Notes: generated from the sequence alone by a model not told the origin. DNA of 64,000 bases from Clitoria ternatea (GCA_037962975.1 CM075676.1:93628001-93692000), one strand, 5' to 3'. Positions 24,301 to 36,357 are shown, counted from the stretch's first letter. Translations and numbers: made by a program.

Positions 24301-26243
24301 GGAAATAGCTGCCATGTTCTGGGTATAAACGTGATAAATCCTGATCAACCATCCTCTCCAACTCAGCATTGCGGAAAAAGCGACTCCATGTACTGTCTGA
24401 ATTTAGAGGCCATATAATTGTCAACAAACACCCAGTTCAATTGCAAGAGACAGAGAGTTAGAATAGCTGGCTATAAATCTACTTAATGGTATTTCAAGGT
24501 TTGGCAACCACATTACGAGTTTATGACATCATATGCAATAACTTTCAAGTCTTTAATGCCTGCTCCTTTTTACCTAAGGTGTTTGTTGATTGCCATTATT
24601 TATTTGCTTAACATTTTTGTGGCTTTAATTGCCACTAAATGTGCAGGGAGCATTGCTGTATGCCTTTAGAGGAAAAAATACATATATTTACATAACCTCG
24701 GATATAATCTGTCAACAAGAAAAAAGGATACCAGAGGATGAGGCTCTTGTTGATCTCAAGAAGGAAAATGTACATTAGCATTGCAGATATCTAATTTGCT
24801 CTCTCATTAGAAAATAGGAATTCATGAAAGTAAATTGGCTATTGGCTAAATCAGCAATCTGTAACCATATATAGATGTATCCATATGTAATATGCAGGAA
24901 TTGAGTGTGAGCAGCATACTAAGGTTTACCTGGATTTTGTGAAAGAGGGTTGTCCATGACAAGATTGGGCGGTGAGCTACTTCCATCCTTAGGAAGATGC
25001 GGATCAACCAGGAGACGCCCTCTCAAATTGGCGTACCTGACAAGATAATAAGCAGCCCCGTGTTAAACAAGATACACTACTGGAAAAGTTGCAATCGCCT
25101 GAACAAATATGCAATTCGTTTCAGTGTAAAATTATGACAAACATCAAGAAACACTTGGATCTGACAACTCATTCATGGCACCACTACACATGGAGTGTTA
25201 ATTGTAACGGCATGCAAAAGGCAAATCCAAATCCATACCTGTATCTATAGACTATAACCCATTATATGCACAGACGCCAAATCCACATCCATATTCATAA
25301 TAATCCATAATTTATGCAAAGTTGCAAACAACCCTCAATGTGAAACAAAGAAACAGCCATATATCACCAAATCCAAAATTTAAACAGTAACACAAACAAC
25401 CCTAAATGCCAAATGAAGAAACAGTCATAATTCTATTTTCATATCAGCCAACGGAACAATACTTCCTTTTTGGTAAAACGAAACATTACTTTGACGTAAG
25501 ATGATATTGACCAGACAGTGAAACAAAAACCAAACATAATACGGATTTCCACTGAATGAAGGAGCCAAGAACTCATATGTAAGGTCTCCAATTAAAATTG
25601 TCAAAATCTCTTGTATTTTCTTAATGGCTGTATCTCCATCATCATTGTTTAAAAAACTTGCAAGGTGTGCTTCCCTAGTTAATACACATAAACAATAACA
25701 GTTATAGTATATCCTTAAGCTGATCATCAAAACCTAGTAAGCTATCTCAAACTCGAAAATTTTCAACGAATGCAACATTCTATTTCCGAAATTCTGAAAT
25801 TCTGAAACAAAAAATAAAGGTAGAGAGGCAGACAGCAACAGACAAGGTGGCTTTGTCTAGAACACCAATCAATATCAAGTATCAATAATAAACCTTTTCA
25901 ACATTAAATATTTGCACTGAATTTGAGGAATACTAAGACCACAAATTCAATTAATACCCAAAAAAGAACAATCAAATTTACTTTACACCCTCATTAAAAA
26001 AAACACTAATAAGACATGATTATTGAGCTAGCTTTACCTCCTTCTAGAATTAGCGGTGGCACGACGAAGATCATCAATTGAAGAAGAAGATGGTAACACC
26101 CCTAGATTTATACGCCAGAGCAAGCCTCTAAGATCCTCGAACCTCCGTCTCTCCGGCGCCGATCCATGAGAAACGGTGCCGGAGCTTAAAGACGGCACCG
26201 ATGAAGATTCCGGCAACGGCGGATCCATCAGAGCCGGCGACAT
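21331..26243 (-). CDS. TBC-domain Rab GTPase-activating protein, 5 exons
   Basis: Exons on the minus strand: 26243-26038, 25036-24930, 24396-24220, 23714-21856, 21480-21331. Phases close and give 832 aa starting MSPALMDPPLPESSSVPSLS. Upstream in-frame codons exist (a GTG at 26264), but the ATG at 26243 is the first true start. The protein should stimulate GTP hydrolysis by a Rab GTPase on an endomembrane. The TBC domain spans about residues 28-425: FEDLRGLLWRINLGVLP at the front, the arginine-finger motif in VDQDLSR (R127) and the glutamine-finger motif YRQGM (Q163), so both catalytic fingers are present. An acidic insertion (KSSDSLEDEFDSNGN) splits the domain, as in TBC1D5-like plant proteins. 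The C-terminal half is Ser/Asn-rich and likely disordered, ending in a Leu-rich helix (LALKELRKISNLLSEM). The target Rab cannot be read from sequence. Intron 4 is largely a MITE. Confidence 0.9.
21606..21823. mobile_element. Palindromic MITE in the last intron of the TBC gene
   Basis: It occupies more than half of the 375-bp intron 21481-21855. The arms GTTGTGTTTGGTTTGAAAA (left) and the complement of TTTTCTCAAGCTAAACAACC (right) pair imperfectly, with TTTAATTACAAAATCATGAT on the left arm. Same family as the copy at 8312-8555. Confidence 0.6.
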
Positions 26244-28971
26244 GATTCTCCGGCGAATCCTCACCGACCCAGATGCTTAGAAGCAACGAACAGCCAGAAA
26301 AGCGCGAGCTTTGCAGAAAAAATCAACAGAAAATGTTGCAATTTACTTGAATTTCCTTCTGGGAAAGCGAAAAATGGAGAATTTCAGCCGCGGAAGGCGA
26401 AATTATTGGAGGAGAAAGGGAGTTTTGATGTGGGGGGGTGGTTAAGAAAGGAGGAAATTCGTAAAGAAAACGGTGAGTAGAGGCTGAAATTACGTGACAA
26501 TACGGGGAAATGAGAGTGTGTGAAGAGAGAGGATAAATGATTGGGAGAGTTGTGTGTTTTGTTCTGCTGATTTTCTGCTTCCCTGTCTCTCTCTTTCTTT
26601 TCTTCTTTGTGAAAAGAGAGAGAAAGGGAAGAGATAGAGAAAAAGAGAATACGAAATACCAAATTTGTTTTTGCAATGGAAAGGAATGACTAATGAGAAT
26701 AAACAATTAAACAGAAAAGGAAAAGTGAATGGTGCATGCGTTTTGGGAGTAAAATTGAGGCTAAATTGAGTTGTTATCTTCTCTGCAAATTTTTTCATAA
26801 CCATTTTCATTTTCTTCCCTTTCGTAGTGTATATTGCCAATCTATAGTCAAAGGATAATTACCTTCATTCGGATAAAATTATTTTAATTGTATTATAATT
26901 TATTAACAACTAACAAATGTAAATTTAACCTTTCTCTGGCACATAGGTTTCCGTAAATTCCATGTCACAAACTTATGTTTTGACGAGAGGTTTAACAAAT
27001 AACAATTAAGAGTCTAGAAGCATATAAGAGCACCTAAAAAGAATATGCTCCTGCGAGTCAACTTAACTTACACAAACTTCTCATTGGTGTAATAACGGAT
27101 CAAATACCTTTAACTTCCCTTATTTTTTTAATAAGGTACTTAATTATATTACTTCAAAAGAGTTATATTAATTTCATAAGTATACATTTTAAAGTATTAA
27201 AAGAATTTGTTGATTCTTAAAAGAGGATAGAAGAAGGTACTTGATAAAAAAATAATCAATTTATGAAAATTAACATATTAATTACAGTGTTTTTTCCTAC
27301 GTACGTACATCTAAAACTATATATATAGTTTAAATTTCAGTTTTTATTTTATTGTATGAAAGAACAATTAATCTCTGGATCTCAACCAAACAAAATATAG
27401 TTGGAAGTTGTTGGAAATTTGAATCTTATGTTAATGACAATTTTATTAAGAGAAACAAAATTGCTTTTGTTAAATTTGAAAGGATTTAGTGTAGGACAAC
27501 CGAATGAATGATAGTTTCATATACATCTTTTTAATTGAAAACTTTAAATGTGAAGTGAAAATAAAAGAAAGTAAAGTTATCATATTTATAGACTACGAGT
27601 CAAAAAGAATATAAATATAAGATACTGTAATACAATCTAAAACTTTAAAGTATGGTATATATGTCCATCTATTTATAAACTTTTAATTTATTTATATCCA
27701 TTTAACGTGGAACTTTAATTTATACATAATTTATAACATAGTTGAATATATTAAGTATATTATATATAATCCTTGGATATGAAGGTAAATGGTCGAGTAA
27801 AATCTTTATTGGAAATTAATATATATTGTGAAATGAAAAATCATTGAGAAATTTGTTACACATAAGTCACATTCCCCCCTCACTAAAATGTGTGAAAAAA
27901 GAAGAACCAGACGAAGACGAATCTAGGAGTGTTTGCATTATTTGTCTCCCATGTCCATCCATACACATCTATTATTGTTTCCCTTATGGATGCATTTGCC
28001 GCTCCATACAATCCAACACGCCATCACTCTTTCCACTCCTTTTTGCCACCACTTTTTCCTTTTTCCTATTTCCTATTGAACTAGCAAACCTTCAAACCAA
28101 TCATCAAAATTATGAGGCAGACATTATAGCTCTTGACATGCTAAATATTTAATTTAATTCTGTGTTTCGTTTTTTTTTTTAAAAAAAAGGTAGTCAAAGA
28201 CAAAATTTAAACAAGTGTAATTGGTGGACTTGGAGGTGAGAGCCGGTAGAATCATAAGATTCTACAAAATCTACTTAGTTTGAAGTTTGTTTACCCTTAA
28301 ACTAACCAAAACGGCGTTTTGCAAAGATGGTTAAAATTAAGAAATGAGCATCAAACGGTGGACATATGAATCATGGTACGTTGATTAATAAAGCAGGAAG
28401 CTGCGTAAGGAGGGGAAAGGCACCAAACAATAACATGCGCGCCTAGTTGAATTTTTAGAAGCTAATGAAACATGCATGTGCATTGTGCTCCACCCAACCC
28501 CAAAATAAAATGAGTTAGATAAAATATTGGTACATTAGAGTACTTTTCATCCACTCAAATAAATTATATGTTAAGGTAAAAAAAAGTATGCATTAATTCA
28601 TCAAACAAATTTTTTAACTTTACAAACATTATTTATTTCACAACTATAACAAGAGGATGAAGTAAACTGATATTTTAGTCTTTGAACTAAATGCCATTTC
28701 ACATTTTAATCTCCTAATCAAAATAATACAACTAGATCCCTAAACCTAAAAGAGATCTTTCAATTACATATTTGATGTTAATGCCTAGTTACTTCTAGTC
28801 TATATGTCACGTTAAGTGACACACATGACTTCAACGTTTGTTTGAAATGTTGTCATTGGTGGTCCCTCCTCTCTATATCTCAACACACCATTCATTTCCC
28901 GTAACTTCCCTTCTTCCCTAAAATTAGAACCCTAAGTTTTCTGTTGTTGAATCTGTATAGAGAAGGACCAA
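26244..28971. other. Upstream region of the TBC gene and AT-rich intergenic DNA
   Basis: Positions 26244-26840 probably hold the 5' leader and promoter of the TBC gene: on the minus strand they contain CT-rich tracts such as CTCTTTCCCTTCTC. The open frames seen there on the minus strand are low-complexity Ser/Phe/Leu and not gene-like. From 26850 on the DNA is very AT-rich with no recognisable gene. Around 28670-28800 it contains transposon-style text ('tttagtctttgaac'). Confidence 0.45.
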
Positions 28972-29415
28972 TTGAATGAAGGGGAAGCTTCAATGACCAA
29001 CAATGGGGGCATATCTCATCGGGAAGGGAACAACTCAAGCATCTTTGGCGTTAACCATAGAGGATGCCCAACAAGGTCGAGGGAGTGTCACTGCCCTAAG
29101 TTAGTTGTAGTTAAAATAAGGATAGAAAACAACCCTTTGAGACCATTCTGGATTTGTCCTAATAGACGTTATGGTTGCTTTGAATGAGTATCAGAAGCTG
29201 AGTTGAGGGAGTTGAATGATGTGCACACCCAAGGAGAGAATAATAGGCAGCTTGTGGACACTTAGAATGTGGATAAGGAATGGAAGAGCATGATGATGAA
29301 CATGATGCCTGTTATACAATGTGAAATTGGGAACCTTAATTTTGTGATAGTGTTTCAATTTAGTTTGATGTTGGTGGTTATTTTATTGATGTTTATGGTA
29401 AGTATTAGGAAATGA
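28972..29415 (+). pseudogene. GRF-type zinc-finger protein pseudogene
   Basis: An ATG at 28993 opens MTNNGGISHREGNNSSIFGV. The zinc-finger core follows as RECHCPKLVVVK, then NPLRPFWICPNRRYGCFE, which matches the GRF pattern CxC...NP.R.FW.CPN...CF.W. The codon expected to be the final Trp is TGA. After it the frame continues as VSEAELRELNDVHTQGENN, is broken again by TAG, and goes on to a hydrophobic segment (FVIVFQFSLMLVVILLMFMV) before a final stop at 29413-29415. A GRF finger followed by a coiled stretch and one C-terminal membrane helix is a familiar design in plant, notably legume, genomes, where GRF proteins are presumed to bind single-stranded nucleic acid. Two in-frame stops indicate it is dead, or expressed only as the short N-terminal peptide. 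Confidence 0.7.
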
Positions 29416-30048
29416 AATGCTGTACAACTCTTGAAATTAGATTCGTTATTATTGCAGTCTTCATGTTATTACAAAATGTAGCAGGTGTTTTGTTGCAAGT
29501 TTGATGTTATTGAGAAATGCAGTAGGATGTTTATGGTGATGTAGCATTGTTATTCCATTAATAATCACTTCAACTTATTGCATTTGTTACTAGCAGCTAA
29601 TAAACTACAAGATAGAATAACGTTAAAACACTTTACAATAGAACCGAGTTTTCATAATGTGAATTTCAAATGATTATCACAAGTGATAACCTTACAAAAA
29701 GTCAATATGAATTTCAAAACTAGCAAATAAATAAAAACTAATTCCATGGTCCATTTCACTTCGTAAGACCACAAGTGGGAGTTGGCATGAATTTAATCTC
29801 TCCATTGACTGGAGCCTTGTGTCCAGTGTGTTGCGGGTTTAGACACATGAACCCTTTTATAGGAAGTTTTGCTCTAAGGTTGTACCTGTTTGGGTATTTC
29901 AACTTGTGAGGATAAACATTCATTTTGAGAAGTTGGTTGGATAGTAATATGTTGATGATTTCATCATGATTTTGTGGACTAGGGAGTTTAGTTTAGAATG
30001 TTGTAGTAGGTGAGGGTTCATTTTAGCTTATTACAACAGGTGGGGGAC
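29416..30048. other. Intergenic DNA after the GRF pseudogene
   Basis: Around 29790-29900 the minus strand reads a Cys/Phe/Gly-rich segment whose + strand text ('ggagccttgtgtccagtgtg') could belong to a second, more degraded GRF-like or unrelated relic. I cannot support it further. No other feature is visible. Confidence 0.3.
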
Positions 30049-30051
30049 TTA

Positions 30052-30227
30052 GAGCCTGTTTGGTTATTTAGTTTGGTTGGTCAAATCTCGGTTTGACCAA
30101 CCCCAAAAATAAATCCTACAGTCAAACGGAGTTTTGACTATCTCGAACGACGTGAAGGATCAATATCAACCCTTAAATTTCTCTATTTCCCCAACTCCGT
30201 TTCCTCAACTGGAAACCAAACGAACCC
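30052..30227 (+). mobile_element. Tourist-like (PIF/Harbinger-type) MITE, copy 1
   Basis: The 176-bp element runs from GAGCCTGTTTGGTT to AACCAAACGAACCC (inverted: GGGTTCGTTTGGTT) and is flanked by TTA at 30049-30051 and 30228-30230. A TTA/TAA target and the (G)TTTGGTT terminus are typical of PIF/Harbinger-related MITEs. The interior shares 'acggagttttga', 'tctcgaacg' and 'atatcaacc' with the two copies near 36 kb. Confidence 0.75.
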
Positions 30228-31649
30228 TTAACTCTTTGAATCAAATAAACGATATCCATATCCAACTAATGTGAGAGTGGAACTTTAACTCTTGAATGAA
30301 ATAACCATCGAATATTGATATACCATTAGTTTGAGGTGTGATTGACACTTTTTCTTATGCAAACACAAAATTTTATTGAGTTGGATTTCAGTGGTCAACA
30401 TTAGAGCGTGACTAACACATTATTATTCTATAAATACCTTAGATACAAAATTTAAAAGAATTAAAATTAATCATATCAATTTATGAATTAATTTATATAA
30501 TAATTTCAATCTAATGGTGAAATAAGAATAAAATTATTCAATAGTTTTATACGTACATAGTATAATTGTCAACAGAACAGAGTGAGTATGAGTAGTATCA
30601 TACCTGCACCTGTACTCACAAATAGAAAAACAAATACGGGTATTTGAGGGGTAAGAGAATGAATACCGACAAGTATTTATTTATGTATAATATTTTAAAA
30701 AAATATTAATATAATAAAAAAATATCATATAATATATTAAATATGATATTATTTTAATATGATATAATATAAATTAGTATATTATAATATAATTACAATA
30801 TTATACATTAAAATGAAAAATTTATCTCATTATAACTTAATAATACCCACCAAATGAGTAACATAATACTCATAAATGTTTATTAATATATTATTACTTA
30901 TTATAGGTATTCCACGGATTACTTTCTGTGTGGATTCTTTTTAACACCTTAGGGCATGGGGCATATTTAACAGTTCTACAAACCGACGATTTTGAACAAA
31001 CAGACAAGTGAATGGTAGGATCCATCTCAAATTAACCCATCATTCTTTCAATGTGCTAGCTGGGCGTGCCCCCTGATGGTCCCTATCATAATAGTATCAA
31101 TTTATTATATTTATTATCTTTTTAATCATTTAATGGTGGTTTGTGTTTATTGGATATTAAATGTTGTTTATGTTTCTTCCTTTTTTTGTTGAAATTTATA
31201 AAAAATAATTAAAATTGTGTCATTCAAACAAAAAAGTAAGAGTCTTTCTCCAGGTGTTCCAGTTTTGGTGGCAATAAAAGTCTAATCTTTCGAAAACCCC
31301 GTATGTATAGAAAAAGTTTTAACAAAAGTTTTATCAGGAGAAATAAGAATGCTCTGATGACGATCTTTGCATGGTAACGACCATTTGAATGATAAGATGT
31401 GTATATATGGTAATCCCTTATGCAATAAAGAAAAAAATTATCATAAAAATTTGACATATTGCAATGTTTCAAGGGCAATTTAAGTAAACAAAAATCACTG
31501 TCAGAGACAAAACACATAACAAAGAGAAAAGAAAATAGTTTCTTTCCCCAGTTACTTAAATTGATTGAACAATGATTTGCCAATTAATACATTTGGATGC
31601 AAGTTTAACTGATTCTATTTTTAAAGTGGAATAACTTCGAAAGAAATGG
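30228..31649. other. AT-rich intergenic DNA and 3' region of the PPR gene
   Basis: No gene is supported. The minus-strand open frame at 31583-31224 has no family similarity and sits directly downstream of the PPR stop, so it is read as 3' untranslated or chance sequence. Around 30650-30900 the DNA is almost pure A/T. Confidence 0.45.
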
Positions 31650-33413
31650 TTATGTTATACCATCAGAGAAAATTGTATCAACCGACCAGTTCAATGTTCC
31701 AAGTATGTTTTTAATCTCTTCTATTCTTACATGAGAAAAATCCCCTATTGTGAATTTTTCATGGTTCCCTTTTACTTCAACCAGGCTATAACCTGGTTGT
31801 TTCCTTAATCCACTACCTTTCAACATCTTTCTAGCATTTGTAACATCATTCCACATCCCATCTGTCGCATACAAATTTGATAACAAGACATACGGTGAAG
31901 TAGTAACAGGTTGAACTTCAAGAAGCTGCTTAGCCAAGTGTTCCCCTATGACCATATTCCCATGCAGCCAACATGCTGAAAGCAGGCTCCCTAAGACAAC
32001 AGGATCATTCCAATGAGGGAACTTCTTCATGTAATCTTCTGCCTCAGACAATCTTCCAGCCCGTCCTAGCATATCAATGAGACATGAGAAATGTTCTATA
32101 CTTGGGGCAACCCCATATGCTTGTTCCATGGACTTAAAGTATAATTCACCCTTTTTCACCAATCCTGAATGGTTACAAGCAATCAATAGCCCAATAAATG
32201 TAAATGAATCTGGTTTTACCCTTGTTATTCTCATCTGCTCAAAATTTTCTATTGCTCTCTCACCAAGTCCATGATTTCCAAATGCAGTAATCATAGTGTT
32301 CCATGAAACAAGATTGTGATAGGACATTCTATTGAACACATTATGTGCATATCCAATTGAACCACATTTAGCATACATGTCCACTAGAGCATTACTCACT
32401 CCTACATCCCAACATTGTCTTGATCTAAATAGATAAGCATGAATTTGCCTTCCATGACGAATAGAAGCATGCCATGCGCATGCAGACAGGATGCTAGCAA
32501 AAGTGAAGTCATCTGGCCTTGGACTACATTCATTTATCATCTCTTTGAAAAAACTCAAACATTTAGCTTGATCATCAAAATGGGAAAAAGCAGAAATTAG
32601 AGTGTTCCAGGAAATAATATCTTTGTCTTTGATCAATCTAAAGGCCCTTTCCACTTCTTCCACAGAATTGGACTTTGCATACATTGTCATCATCAAGTTT
32701 CCAATGAGACAGGTGGAATCCAGTTCAAGTTTTATAGCCTTGCAGTGTAAAGACATTCCCATTCTCAAATCACCTGACTTGGTGCAATACCCCAACAACC
32801 TCACAAAACTAAAACGATCAGGAATAAAACCCTGTTGGAGCATGAGCTTGAACACTCCAAGCCCTTTCTCAAGTTCCTCATTCTCTATAAACCCACTGAT
32901 CAGAGCATTATAGGAAACAGAATTTGGTTCTACTGAATTGGCATAAACTGACATAGCATCACCACAATGACCACATTTCATATACATAGTGATAAGCGAG
33001 TTGGAAACAAAGGAAACAGATGCATACCCAGATTTTAGAGACTGAGCATGAATCTGTTTTCCTTGCTTTAATTCCATGAGGCTCGCGCAGGCGCTGAGGA
33101 CACTGGCAAAGATGTACTCATTGGGCAGTAGCTGAATTTGAGAAAACAGGTGGAGAGCCATTCTATGCTCCCCACATTGATCATAACCAGATATCATAGC
33201 AGACCATGACACTAAATTACGTTGAGACATTTCATCGAACACCCTGCGCGCAAGAAAGATTTGGCCACACTTTGCATACATGTTGAGTACTTGGTTTGAA
33301 ATGAAAACATGGGATTGCAAACCATTCTTCAAAACAGCAGCATGCACATGAAGACGTAAAGCCTTCGTTTTGGAACACTGCTGCAATAGGGTCCCAATGG
33401 TTTCCAATATCAT
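31650..33413 (-). CDS. PLS-class pentatricopeptide repeat protein with E/E+ motifs
   Basis: A single uninterrupted frame of 587 aa, intronless as usual for this family. The first in-frame ATG is at 33413 (MILETIGTLLQQCSKTKALR). The frame extends to a GTG at 33434, but an in-frame stop lies upstream of that with no ATG between. The protein is an array of P, L and S repeats: anchor phrases include NLVSWSAMISGYDQCGEHRM, PNSVSYNALISGFIENEELE, DIISWNTLISAFSHFDDQAK and NLVSWNTMITAFGNHGLGER, spaced about 100 residues apart. It ends with an E motif (SLLSACWLHGN to KQPGYSLVEVKG, about 462-538) and an E+-like motif (HEKFTIGDFSH), with no DYW deaminase domain. PLS-E/E+ proteins usually specify C-to-U editing sites in mitochondrial or plastid RNA and recruit a DYW partner in trans. 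The target and the organelle are not evident: the protein starts inside the repeat array without a clear transit peptide. Confidence 0.9.
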   Translation of the reverse strand: MILETIGTLLQQCSKTKALRLHVHAAVLKNGLQSHVFISNQVLNMYAKCGQIFLARRVFDEMSQRNLVSWSAMISGYDQCGEHRMALHLFSQIQLLPNEYIFASVLSACASLMELKQGKQIHAQSLKSGYASVSFVSNSLITMYMKCGHCGDAMSVYANSVEPNSVSYNALISGFIENEELEKGLGVFKLMLQQGFIPDRFSFVRLLGYCTKSGDLRMGMSLHCKAIKLELDSTCLIGNLMMTMYAKSNSVEEVERAFRLIKDKDIISWNTLISAFSHFDDQAKCLSFFKEMINECSPRPDDFTFASILSACAWHASIRHGRQIHAYLFRSRQCWDVGVSNALVDMYAKCGSIGYAHNVFNRMSYHNLVSWNTMITAFGNHGLGERAIENFEQMRITRVKPDSFTFIGLLIACNHSGLVKKGELYFKSMEQAYGVAPSIEHFSCLIDMLGRAGRLSEAEDYMKKFPHWNDPVVLGSLLSACWLHGNMVIGEHLAKQLLEVQPVTTSPYVLLSNLYATDGMWNDVTNARKMLKGSGLRKQPGYSLVEVKGNHEKFTIGDFSHVRIEEIKNILGTLNWSVDTIFSDGIT

Positions 33414-36008
33414 AGGAAAAATGGAGTTAATCACTGCTATAGTGGAAATTTTTGGATTGATCCAATTTTCATCAGCATTCTATAATTCTTAAATAATGGA
33501 TCTCAGTGAAGCCCAATAAACAACTTACTATATTTTGGGTCAAGTTCTTACTCGGTATCCTGTGAGTCACAAACTCAGATTGGTCATTGAGTCACCATGT
33601 CAACCATACAAGTTAAACAGTCTTACCTATTCTAATTTAATAATTTTGCAATTGCTTTCTCAAATTGACCTCTTGCATCAACGTGTATTTAACTCTTTAT
33701 GCATCCATCACAATCTTGTTTAGTATCAACAAAGCTTTGATCTCAAGCCAGAAACATGGGGAAAACACCACGTGATTGTATCTTACATATGGGCCAACAG
33801 GCCCAATATAAATGACAGGTCTCCCTGAACTTTGTGTTGATAGGCCCAATATTTTATTTAAGCTTGACCCAATGAATGATATTTAGAAGGCATTAATTAT
33901 AGTGTATCTTTTTCCCTTGATCTTTTCCTCATTCATTAATCAGGGTAATTGTGATTTGATAGGTGTACTCAACGATTTTAGAAATGGCCAAGTGATAGAC
34001 ATTGCTTTCTCCGTGATTCTTTCAAATTAAAATAATGAAATTCAGAGCCCACCTCCCCCATGATGGATGGATTAATGATCACATATCTCTAAGCATGGAC
34101 CAAATAATAAAAAAGGTTAAAGTTCTTAGTAGGGAGTAGCTAGGGGTTCCATTAACTATATTATTCAGTGAATGACACGGTGGGAAATAAGAGGATCAAT
34201 TCAAAAAATTGAATGGCTCATGCTCATGCAAAACAGAGATCAAAACCGTGGCTCGTGAAAATCTCTAAAAGGGGTAAATGGGTACAAAAGATGAGAAGAT
34301 GATTGTGTCCCTAACTGGCATCAAAAAGTTTGGTGACTTTTGTCACATTGACAACCACTTTTGTCCCCTTTCATAAACAAAAATGAATGAGTGCACGAAT
34401 CCAACAACACATGGGGTAGAAAGTAGAAACTGCCAATTCTTGGAAAAAAAAAACAGTCAGCAACAGTGGTGCCCAATCGCTGTTCCCAACATTGCAATTC
34501 TGACAAACAAAATTTGGGGTATTCCCATACCAGAAGTTGGATTGCAAAAATTTATCAAGATTAAGATGCATCTCAGTACTAGGTATGTATGTATTTAAGA
34601 AAGTTGTTATATAAGTGAGATTTGGACATAAATTTTTGTAAGTACAACTTTAATTATTAATTAGAATAATTTTATTGATGGATGATATATTTATAAGATG
34701 TGTCGTCAAGTTCTAAAATATTACCAAGTTTTAAGAACCTAATTTAAATTTTGATTGGTGAGAAAAATATGTGATAGCAAAATAGATTTGTCTTTCATCA
34801 TTTTCTTCTCTTGTACAACTTTTGTCTCATGTTATAAAAGAAAATTTCTTATGGTGAGCCCCGAGGGTATTATTTTCTTATGGGAAGTTGTAAGAGATTT
34901 TTTAAAAAAGTCATCCATCTTGCATAATGATTTTTGTGTCTATTTGGACATTTTGACTCAAATGTCATTTTTATGATACAACTAACATATTGATAACTTT
35001 AGCATTTTTTATAAGGCTAAACCATTATTTTGGTCTATTATTTTTTAATAAGTTTTAAGTTAGATTCTTAAGTTTTTTTAATTAGTTAGATCTCTCATCT
35101 TTCAAAAATGTTTTAACTAGGTTCTTTCCATCCATTTTATTAAAAATGTTTAGGTTCTCTCCATCCATTTTTTTAAAAGATAGGGGAGTCAACTCACTAA
35201 AAAAGTCTAAGGGTGATTTGGGCCTGACACGAAATTGTAATTATAGGGTCCATGCCGATACCTAAACTACCACAATCGGTGTGAATTAATGTCAACTCCT
35301 TAATGTTACTTCCCAAGATAACTCATAATTACCGGTGTCACATTATGATTTGGTACCCTGTATTCGTACCAATAGTTTGTCTCTTATATGAGACAAATCA
35401 AAAGGTCTAACTTAAAATTTATTAAAAAGATATGAGACTATTTAAACTCATACTTTTCTATTGAATCAAGCATTATAAAAAATAATTTCATATATTTTTA
35501 AATAGTTTCTAATTAATTTCATATATTTTTTAAATATTTTTTAATTAACCAAACAACACATTTTTTCATTTTTTTTACATTAGTTTCTTTCTCATATTTT
35601 GTTCTTACTTTTTTTCATAATTTTCTCAATAACCAAGTAAAGAGTAAGAAAAGTATTACACAAACAGCTCTATTGTCAAATGTTAATCATGCTACTTTGA
35701 ATTCTAATCACTAATAATAGTGTTCTTACCTGACAGCTATGAATCAACTGGTAACGTAGAATACTAAAAGGTATTACTTTTTCCTTTACATCAAAAAGTT
35801 TAACTTTTTCAATTCTTTGTTTGTCCTTTTTCCTTACCTTTTGGTCATCAAAATTTTGACACGACTCTCATCAATAGTTATGAACTTGTTTCTGTTTATT
35901 TTATTATGAAATAAAATTATTAATGTATCAAATATATTTAAATTAGCACGGGTCTTCCGTTTTATATTCCTAGAATATAAATTACTTTTACTTTGTACCA
36001 CAGATAAA
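33414..36008. other. Intergenic DNA upstream of the PPR gene
   Basis: It contains the PPR promoter and leader, whose exact start cannot be fixed. An inverted pair at about 35022-35060 and 35393-35445 ('ggtctattattttttaataa' against its complement) suggests a 420-bp long-TIR DNA element. Nothing else is supported. Confidence 0.4.
35012..35450. mobile_element. Probable long-TIR DNA element
   Basis: The left arm contains TTTTGGTCTATTATTTTTTA then AAGTTTTAAGTTAGA. The right arm read in reverse complement contains TTTTTAATAAATTTTAAGTT then AGACCTTTTGAT, an imperfect inverted repeat of about 40-45 bases. The interior is non-coding. Borders and target duplication are not resolved. Confidence 0.4.
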
Positions 36009-36011
36009 TAA

Positions 36012-36185
36012 TACATGTTTAGTTTGCAGGTGGGAAAACGGAGTTATAAAAATAAAAAAATTTAAAAATTAATATCGTTTTTTCACGTCATTTAAGACAA
36101 TCGAAACTTCATTTGACCGCCGGATTCATTTTTCCCTTTAACTCAACGGAGTTATGTTGGTTAGAACTCTCAACCACACAACCTC
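36012..36185 (-). mobile_element. Tourist-like MITE, copy 2 (reverse orientation)
   Basis: The 174-bp copy is flanked by TAA at 36009-36011 and 36186-36188. Read on the minus strand it starts GAGGTTGTGTGGTTGAGAG and ends CTGCAAACTAAACATGTA. Its interior matches copies 1 and 3 (complement of 'aacggagtt', 'gacgtgaaaaaacgata'). It abuts copy 3 with only the single TAA between them. Confidence 0.7.
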
Positions 36186-36188
36186 TAA

Positions 36189-36354
36189 GAGCACGTTTAG
36201 TGTTATTGTAGAACCGAGAAAACCTCATGAGCTTTTTGATTTTACAGGTCAACGGAGTTTTGATTGTCTCGAACGGTGTGAAAAAGTAATATCAACCTTT
36301 AAAATTTTCACTTCAATTCAACTCCGTTTCCACATCTGCAAACCAAACACCCTC
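36189..36354 (+). mobile_element. Tourist-like MITE, copy 3
   Basis: The 166-bp copy starts GAGCACGTTTAGTG, ends CAAACCAAACACCCTC, and is flanked by TAA at 36186-36188 and 36355-36357. The interior phrase 'caacggagttttgattgtct' followed by 'cgaacg' is nearly the same as copy 1. Together with copy 2 it forms a 343-bp inverted structure able to fold as a hairpin. Confidence 0.75.
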
Positions 36355-36357
36355 TAA

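Noticed and set aside
26323..26840. Several overlapping 90-130 codon frames upstream of the TBC gene
   Set aside because: Low-complexity Ser/Phe/Leu frames caused by CT-rich leader sequence on the minus strand.
31224..31583. 119-codon minus-strand frame downstream of the PPR gene
   Set aside because: Phe/Leu/Lys-rich with no domain, directly after the PPR stop. Best read as 3' untranslated or chance sequence.
32602..32913. 103-codon plus-strand frame opposite the PPR gene
   Set aside because: Antisense shadow of PPR repeats.
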